A stretch of 64,000 nt of DNA from Triticum aestivum (lineage: Eukaryota; Streptophyta; Magnoliopsida; Poales; Poaceae). Numbering within the stretch: position 1 is the stretch's first letter; every line of letters begins with the position of its first letter. The notes beneath the pieces were generated by a model. It was not told the origin of the DNA. It did no database searches and saw only the letters and a program-made list of their open reading frames with translations. The position numbers were made by a program, and so were the translations under genes. Location: NCBI RefSeq assembly GCF_018294505.1, contig NC_057807.1, positions 171,903,498 to 171,967,497 on the forward strand. The letters are read 5' to 3'. Positions 57,234-64,000 of the stretch are shown one piece after another.

Positions 57234-58542
57234 TTCATGCTCTGAAAGGTTAGAGCTAATAATAACAGGATATATCTTCTTTTCGTCAAGATAAGCATAT
57301 TTCAAAGTATTAGGTAATTGTTTAAGATCGAACACAGGATCACTCTTGGGTGGTAGAGGATCTCCAAGAGTCTCAACCGGAAAATTGGGTTCCAAAACAG
57401 GCATTTGTTTAAAGTATATCTCATCTATTTCATTTCTTTGTTTCTTTCATGAACATGCCATTTTCATGGTCTAGCAAATATTGTTCTAATGGATCAGTAG
57501 GAGGCACGTCAATAGAAGCAAGACCAATAATTTCATCTTTACTAGGCAATTCTTTACCATGGGGTTGTCTACAAAATTTGGAGAAATTAAACTCATGAGG
57601 CATATCCCCAAAACTTACACTAACAATTTCGTTCTCACAGTCTATCTTAGCATTAACAGTGTTCAAGAAAGGTCTACCAAAAATAATGGGACAAAAATCA
57701 TCTTGTGGGGAACCAACAACTAGAAAATCAGTAGGGTATTTTATTTTCCCAAACAAGACTTCAACATCTCTAACAATCCCAATTGGCGAAATAGTATCTC
57801 TATTAGCAAGCTGAATAGTAACATCAATATCTTCTATTTCAGCAGGTGCAATATCATTCACAATTTCTTCATATAGAGTAAAGGGAATTGCACTCACACT
57901 AGCATCCAAATCACATAAGCCATTATAACAATGATCGCCTATTTTGACAGAGACAACATGCATGCCAACAATAGGTCTATGTTGATCTTTATCATTGGGT
58001 TTAGCAATTCTTGCAGCTTCATCACAGAAATAAATAACATGCCCATCAATATTATCTGCCAAGAGATCTTTAACCATAGAAGTACTAGGTTCAACTTTAA
58101 TTTGTTCTGGGGGTGTAGGTGTTCTAGTATAACTCTTACAGACTACAGATGAAGCTTTAGCATGTTCTATTATCCTAATAAGAAAAGGTGGGTTCTCAAC
58201 GTAAGCAGTAGGAATAACAGGATCAACATTATAAGTAATGGTTTGTTCTTCAGTTTTAATATGTTCTACTATTTTTACTTCAATGGGAGGATGATATTTA
58301 AACCACTTATCCTTATGGAGATCAACATGAGTAGCAAATGATTCACAGAATGAAGCTACTATCTCAGAGTCAAGTCCATATTTAGTGCTAAATTCACGAA
58401 AAGCATCGGTATCCATAAAAGATTTAACACAATCAAACTTAAGGTTTATACCTGACTCCTTACCTTCGTCGAGCTCCCAATATTTAGAGTTGCGTTTAAT
58501 TCTTTCCAAGAGATCCCATTTAAATTCAATAGTTTTCTTCAT
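57234..58542 (-). pseudogene. S1 gag C-terminal region and protease
   Basis: A long minus-strand frame (58542-57430, 370 codons). It starts MKKTIEFKWDLLERIKRN, which in relatives continues directly from the capsid segment, so a frameshift near 58545 separates it from the upstream gag frame. The aspartic protease region has NGLCDLDASVSAIPFTLYEEI and FCPIIFGRPFLNT. The active-site triad reads Asp-Leu-Asp rather than the usual Asp-Leu/Met-Gly, which should abolish catalysis. The frame stops at 57430 and resumes shifted (57404 onward: PVLEPNFPVETLGDPLPPK) until X cuts it at 57233. Confidence 0.88.
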
Positions 58543-59006
58543 AAATAACTAGTACAAGAAGTATTGAGCATGGATTGATCATTACGAGAAAGACGAGCAT
58601 AAAAATTCTGAATAATAATTTCTCTTGAGAGCTCATGATTGGGGCATGAATATAACATTGACTTAAGCCTCCCCCAAGCTTGAGCGATACTTTCTCCTTC
58701 ACGAGGCCAAAAATTATATATATAATTCTGATCACGATGAACCAGATGCATAGGATAAAACATCTGATGAAATTCCAATTTCAATCGGTTGTAATTCCAA
58801 GCTCCAATATCATCACATAGCCTATACCATGTTAATGCCTTTCCCTTCAAAGACAAAGGGAAGAACTTCTTCTTGACATCATCCTTGAGCAAACCTGCAA
58901 GCTTAAATAATCCACAAACTTCATCCACATAGATTAGATGCAAATCTGGATGTAGTGTTCCATCTCCTGCATAAGGATTAGCTGGCCATTTCTCTATCAT
59001 GCCCAA
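58539..59006 (-). pseudogene. S1 gag capsid domain
   Basis: Minus-strand frame with a typical Retrotrans_gag region: PYAGDGTLHPDLHLIYVDEVCGLF-like opening, FPLSLKGKALTWY, then FYPMHLVHRDQNYIYNFWP and GESIAQAWGRLKSMLYSCPNH. It ends at a stop near 58540 by frameshift. It forms the particle shell that packages element RNA. The upstream region to 59181 is untranslated leader with short frames. Confidence 0.9.
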
Positions 59007-59181
59007 AGGAACTTCATAATAAATATTTTCAGTAGGTGCAGTAGGTTGAGGAGTAATTCTTTACTATTCTGTTTGAGGTGAAGATACCCCGAACAAACCC
59101 GTCAAAGGATGATTTTCCATAGTGACAAGGGACAGTAAATTTCAGCACGTAATATAAATGCGTCCTCACCAAATTCCACAC

Positions 59182-59199
59182 TCCCCGGCAGCGATGCCA
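59182..59199 (-). other. S1 primer binding site, decayed tRNA-Asp type
   Basis: The minus strand reads TGGCATCGCTGCCGGGGA, three substitutions from the TGGCGCCGTTGCCGGGGA site (tRNA-Asp complement) I remember for this group, 11 bases from the LTR. Confidence 0.65.
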
Positions 59200-59210
59200 G
59201 AAAAGAGTCT

Positions 59211-60726
59211 TGATGACCCACAAGTATAGGAGTTCAATCGTAGTCCTTTCTATAAGTAAGAGTGTTGAATCCAACGAGGAGCAGAAGGACAAGCAGTTTT
59301 CAGCAAGGTATCTTCTGCAAGCACTGAAATTATGGGTAATAGATAGTTTTATGAGAACATAATTCGTAATGGGTAACAAGTAACAAATGTAACGAAGGTG
59401 CAGCAAGGTGGTACAATCCTTTTTTTAGCAAAGGATAAGCCTGGACGAACTCTTATATAAAGCAAATTGCTCCTGGGGACACATGGGAATTATTGTCAAG
59501 ATAGTTTTCATCATGCTCATATGATTCGTGTTCGTTACTTTGATAATTTGATATGTGGGTGGACCGGTGCTTGGGGGCTGTACTTACTTGTACACGCCTC
59601 CCACTTATGATTAACCCCTCTCGCAAGCATCCGCAACTATGAAAGAAGAATTAAGATAAATCTACCCATAGCATGAAACATGTGGATCCAAATCAACCCG
59701 TTACGAAGCAAAGCATAAACTAGGGTTTAAGCTTCTGTCACTCTAGCAATCCATCATCTACTTATTAGTTCCCAATGCCTTCCCCTAGGACCAAATCATG
59801 GTGAAGTGTCATGTAGTCGACGTTCACATAACACCACTAGAGGAAAGACAACATACATCTCATCAAAATATCAAATGAATACCAAATTCACATGATTACT
59901 TATAACAAGACTTATCCCATGTCCTCAGGAACAAATGCAACAACTCACAAAGCATGTTCATGTTCAAGATCAGAGGGGTATTGAATATCATTAAGGATCT
60001 GAACATATGATCTTCCACCAAATAAACCAACTAGAATCGACTACAAGGAGTAATCAACACTGCTAGCTACCCAGAGGTACCAATCTGAGGTTTTGAGACA
60101 AAGATTGAATACAAGAGATGAACTAGGGTTTGAGAGGAGATGGTGATGGTGAAGATGTTGATGGAGATTGATCCCCACTTGATGAGAGGATCATTGGTGA
60201 TGACGATGGCTTCGATTTCCCCCTCCTGGAGGGAAGTTTCCCTGGCAGAACAGCTCCACTAGAGCCCTAGATTGCTTCTGCCCAGGTTTTGCCTCGAGAC
60301 GGTGATGCTTCGTCTCGAAAGCTTCCTTCTAATTTTTCCAGGTCAAAAGCCTCCATATAGTAGAAGATGGGCACCAGAGACCTACCAGGGGGCCCACAAG
60401 CCCTAGGGGCGCGCCCAGGGGGATAGGGCGCGCCCCCAGGCTTGTGGCCACCTGGTGGGCCCCCTCTGATATTTTCTTCGCCCAATAGTTTTTATATATT
60501 CCAAAATAATTCTTCATAAATTTTCAGGAATTTTGGAGTTCTGTAGAATAGGTCTCTTAGATTTGCTCCTTTCTGGTCCAGAATTCCAGCTGCCGGCATT
60601 CTCCCTCTTCATGTAAATCTTGTAAAATAAGAGAGAACATGCATAAGTATTGTACCATTATATGTAATTACAACCCATAATGCAATAAATATCAACATAA
60701 AAGCATGATGCAAAATGGACGTATCA
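59211..60726 (-). repeat. S1 5' LTR
   Basis: 1,516 bp; + strand TGATGACCCACAAG to GGACGTATCA. It contains a GC-rich imperfect palindrome at 60386-60466 built on GGGCGCGCCC. ATCAT (60727-60731) would be one TSD copy. Confidence 0.88.
60386..60466. repeat. GC-rich imperfect inverted repeat in S1 LTR
   Basis: Arms about 60386-60416 and 60427-60466 pair through AGGGGGCCCA/TGGGCCCCCT, CACAAGCC/GGCTTGTG and GGGGCGCGCCC/GGGCGCGCCCC, with a bulge in the right arm. A similar GC palindrome occurs in the S2 LTR near 63171-63241. Confidence 0.7.
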
Positions 60727-61028
60727 ATCATGTATATAGGCATCACGTCCAAGATTAGTAGACCGACTCTTGCCTGCATCTACTACTATTACTCCACACA
60801 TTGACCGCTATCCAGCATGCATCTAGTGTGTTAAGTTCATGGAAAAATAGACTAATGCAATAAGAACGATGACATGATGTAGACAAGATCTATTCATGTA
60901 GGAATAGACCCCATCTTTTTATCCTTAATGGCAACGATACATGCGTGTCATGTCTCCTTCTGTCACTAAGATTGAGCACTGCAAGATTGAACCCATCACA
61001 AAGCACCTCTTCCCATGGCAAGAAAAAT
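60727..61028. other. Unassigned repeat-like stretch between S1 and CACTA
   Basis: About 300 bp with no coding frame. It vaguely resembles the interior of another Triticeae Gypsy LTR (a 'cttcccatggcaagaaaaatc' region) but I cannot place it. It appears to be the host sequence of both S1 and the CACTA element. Confidence 0.35.
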
Positions 61029-61863
61029 CACTACTAGGAAAATGCTTATACGTAGAACTTTACCAGTAGTGCCTGCTTAGGACCCCCATGCTACTGGTAA
61101 ATACCAGTAGCGCTTGATACAAAATACGCTACTGGTGTTACATAGCACCAGCGTGGGTTTTTTGGCAGCGCTACTAGTAAGTGTGCCACACCACGCCCCC
61201 AGGTTAATACATAGTAGCGGCACGGATGATCAACCCAACGCTATTGCTAAAGACATAGTTGTAGCGTCTGGTGTGCAAAACGCGCTACTCCTATTTCTTC
61301 TGCATAGTAGTAGGGGGTGTTTGCTAAGCTATGCTACCACACACGGGCACACCCATCCGTCTATCTTGCACCGCTCGGAGAATGTCCCCCCTCCTCTCTC
61401 TCTCTTTGCTGCGCCCAAAACATCACCGGCATCCGCCGCAACCAGCAACGGTGAGGTGAGAGGTGGATGGATCCGACACAGGTTGGTCTCTGCCCTCCTT
61501 CGCCCACCCTCTCCTCCTCACCTCATCTTGTCTTCCTTTTTCTGCAGGTCGCCATAGCGCAGACGGCAACAACGACAGGAGGGGCACCATCCGTGGGGCA
61601 GGACGCCACCAAGGAGATGGAGCTCCTTCTTCCCACGACGCAGAGGCCCCATGGAGCCTCCCTCCTTCTCCGATGACTTCTTATCAGGCCCCACACCCTA
61701 CCTCTGACCTGCACTACCGCCACCATGGACATCGCCACCTCAAGGTAAGAAATCCTTTGTGTTACTCCTCATATTCCAGCCTACGACCTGGACCACCCTC
61801 ATGCCGTTCCCCACTTTGTCCACGCAGCTGATGTCTACTATGTAACCTTCTCCTTGTAGACGT
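61029..61863 (+). mobile_element. Left end of a CACTA (En/Spm) DNA transposon
   Basis: Begins with the diagnostic CACTACTAGGAAAA terminus at 61029. Subterminal repeats of CTACTGGT/ACCAGTAG follow in both orientations (61061-61070, 61091-61100, 61101-61110, about 61128-61137, 61171-61180), as is typical of CACTA elements. Beyond 61370 the sequence is GC-rich and could be an untranslated leader or first exon, but no transposase domain is visible. The S2 insertion truncates it at 61863; the rest lies right of the window. Confidence 0.8.
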
Positions 61864-63482
61864 TGTTGGGCCTCCAAGTGCAGAGGTTTGTTGGACAGTA
61901 GCAAATTTCCCTCAAGTGGATGACCTAAGGTTTATCAATCCGTGGGAGGTGTGGGATGAAGATGGTCTCTCTCAAACAACCCTGCAACCAAATAACAAAG
62001 AGTCTCTTGTGTCCCCAACACACCCAATACAATGGTAAATTGTATAGGTGCACTAGTTCAGCGAAGAGATGGCGATACAAGTGCAATATGGATGGTAGAT
62101 ATAGGTTTTTGTAATCTGAAATTATAAAAACAGCAAGGTAACTAATAATAAAAGTGAGCACGAACGGTATTGCAATGCTTAGAAACAAGGCCTAGGGTTC
62201 ATACTTTCACTAGTGCAAGTTCTATCAACAATAATTAGACAACTGGATCATATAACTATCCCTCAACATGCAACAAAGAGTCACTCCAGAGTCACTAATA
62301 GCGGAGAACAAACTAAGAGATTATTGTAGGGTACGAAACCACCTCAAAGTTATCCTTTCTGATCAATCTATTCAAGAGTCTGTAGTAAAATAACACGAAG
62401 CTATTCTTTCCGTTCGATCTATCATAGAGTTCGTACTAGAATAACACCTTAAGACACAAATCAACCGAAACCCTAATGTCACCTAGATACTCCAACGTCA
62501 CCTCATGTATCCGTGGGTATGATTATATGATATGCATTACACAATCTCAGATTCATCTATTCAACCAACACAAAGTACTTCAAAGAGTGCCCCAAAGTTT
62601 CTACCTGAGAGTCAAGACAAAAACTTGTGCCAACCCCTATGCATAAGTTCACAAGGTCATTGAACTCGCAAGTTGATCACCAAAACATACATCAAGTAGA
62701 TCACGTGAATATCCCATTGTCACCATAGATAAGCACATGCAAGACATACATCAAGTGTTCTCAAATCCTTAAAGACTCAATCCGATAAGATAACTTCAAA
62801 GGGAAAACTCAATGCATTACAAGAGAGTAGAGGGGGAGAAACATCATAAGATCCAACTATAGTAGCAAAGCTTGCGATACATCAAGATCGTGCCAAATCA
62901 AGAAAACGAGAGAGAGAGAGAGATCAAACACATAGCTACTGGTACATACCCTTAGCCCCGAGGGTGAGCTACTCCCTCCTCATCATGGAGAGCAGCGGGA
63001 TGATGAAGATGGCCACCAGTGATGGATCCCCCCTCCGGCAGGGTGCCAGAATAGGGTCCCGAGAGGTTTTTGCTGGCGATAGAGGCTTGCGGTGGCAGAA
63101 CTACTGATCTAGGTTATTTTTTGGAGGTTTCGGTTTTTAAGAGGGTTTGGCGTTGAGAATAAGTCAGGGGGACCCACGGGTTGTCCATGAGGCAGGGGGC
63201 GCGCCCCGGGGGTGGGCGCGCCCTCCACCCTTGTGGGCCCCACGAGCCTCCTCTCTGGTAACTCTTTATTCCAGTATTTTTTATATTTTCCAGAAAAAAT
63301 CTCCGTTGATTTTCGGCGCATTCCGAGAACTTTTATTTCTGCACAAAACGAACACCACGGTAGTTCTGCTGAAAACAGCGTCAGTTCGGGTTAGTTCTAA
63401 TCAAATCATACAAAAATCATGTAGAAATATTATAAACATGGCATGAATACATCAAAATTATAGATATGTTGGAGACGTATCA
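61864..63482 (-). repeat. S2 3' LTR
   Basis: 1,619 bp; + strand TGTTGGGCCTCC to GGAGACGTATCA. It contains a GA run (62908-62922) and a GC-rich palindromic stretch (about 63171-63241). No open frame in it is convincing. Confidence 0.85.
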
Positions 63483-64000
63483 GCATCCCCAAGCTTAATT
63501 CCTGCTCGTCCTCGAGTAGGTAAATGATGAAAATAGAATTTTTGATGTGGAATGCTACCTAACATATTTATCAATGTAATTCTCTTTATTGTGGCATGAA
63601 TGTTCATATCCAAAAGATTCAAGATAAAAGTTTAATATTGACATAAAAATAGTAATACTTCAAGCATGCTAACCAAGCAGTTTATGTCTTATCAAAATAA
63701 CATAGCCAAAGAAAGCTTATCCCTACAAAATCATATAGTTTGGCCATGCTTCATTTCCGTCACACAAAATGCTCCCATCATGCACAACCCCGGTTTCAGC
63801 CAAGCAATTGGTTCATACTTTTTAACGTGCTTTAGCCTTTTCAACCCTCACGCAATACATGATCGTAAGCCATGGACATAACACTATGGGTGGAGTAGAG
63901 TATGATGATAGGGAAACAAAAAAGGAGAAAGTATCACATTGACGTGGCTAATCAACGGGCTATGGAGATGCCCATAAATTGATGTCAATACAAGGATTAG
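63483..64000 (-). other. S2 internal 3' end, non-coding, with polypurine tract
   Basis: On the minus strand the bases before the LTR read GAATTAAGCTTGGGGATGC, a polypurine tract, preceded by TACTCGAGGACGAGCAGG. The remainder (to 64000) is untranslated 3' region with no protein signal. Confidence 0.7.

Larger units (their letters stand above)
57234..60726 (-). mobile_element. S1: Sabrina/WHAM-type Gypsy element, minus strand, 5' part
   Basis: From the right: 5' LTR (60726 down to 59211), primer site, gag and protease, then truncation by the X insertion at 57233. Reverse transcriptase and integrase would lie left of the window. Proteins and LTR match in style the very abundant Triticeae Sabrina and WHAM families; I cannot settle which. 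Confidence 0.85.
61864..64000 (-). mobile_element. S2: Sabrina/WHAM-type Gypsy element, 3' end
   Basis: 3' LTR at 61864-63482 and the adjoining internal end from 63483. The polypurine tract lies on the right of the LTR, so the body extends right, out of the window, on the minus strand. It interrupts the CACTA element; GACGT (61859-61863) would be one TSD copy. Confidence 0.82.

Noticed and set aside
1..64000. Host plant genes, tRNA/rRNA genes, CRISPR arrays or organelle insertions
   Set aside because: Nothing was recognised: every protein-like frame traced to retroelement gag, protease, integrase, reverse transcriptase or the antisense gene, and no regularly spaced repeat array is present.

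Overview
The window is a block of nested transposable elements from a large-genome grass. LTR style, antisense-gene layout and family resemblance all point to Triticeae (wheat, Aegilops or barley type). I found no intact host gene, no rRNA or tRNA gene, and no bacterial feature. Family names are from memory and tentative; boundaries rest on TG..CA ends, LTR pairs, target-site duplications (TSDs), primer binding sites and polypurine tracts read directly.

Layout. An older Gypsy element (F0, Fatima/Tat-like, + strand) fills 1-2635 and 11727-14183. It is split by a younger relative, FA (2636-11721). F0 sits in the left LTR of X (minus strand), whose LTR resumes at 14184. The X internal domain (14892-19095) is followed by its other LTR at 19096-22002 plus 56521-57233. 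That LTR is split by Y (22003-56520), a LARD-like element with ~4 kb LTRs and no coding capacity. A Ty1-copia element (23330-28346) lies in the 5' LTR of Y. A second young Fatima-like element, FB (32726-50717), lies in the internal domain of Y. FB in turn is split by Z (35141-44033, minus strand), a degenerate chromovirus-like Gypsy element. X itself sits in S1 (57234-60726, minus), a Sabrina/WHAM-type Gypsy element. Further right are a short unassigned stretch, the left end of a CACTA transposon (61029-61863), and S2 (61864-64000, minus), a second Sabrina/WHAM-type element that interrupts the CACTA. The deepest stack is S1 > X > Y > FB > Z, five levels.

How the parts work together. FA and FB share one architecture: LTR, gag-protease, no reverse transcriptase or integrase, then a gene on the opposite strand with its own TATA box and six exons whose reading phases join correctly, then LTR. 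F0 keeps integrase remnants together with a diverged version of the antisense gene. It therefore looks like the pol-bearing relative of a non-autonomous FA/FB subfamily. Every coding copy here carries stops or frameshifts. The strongest leads are the spliced antisense gene, the gag-pro-only subfamily, the non-coding X and Y elements with a relic of a chromovirus 3' end, and two unrelated insertions at equivalent positions in the two X LTRs.
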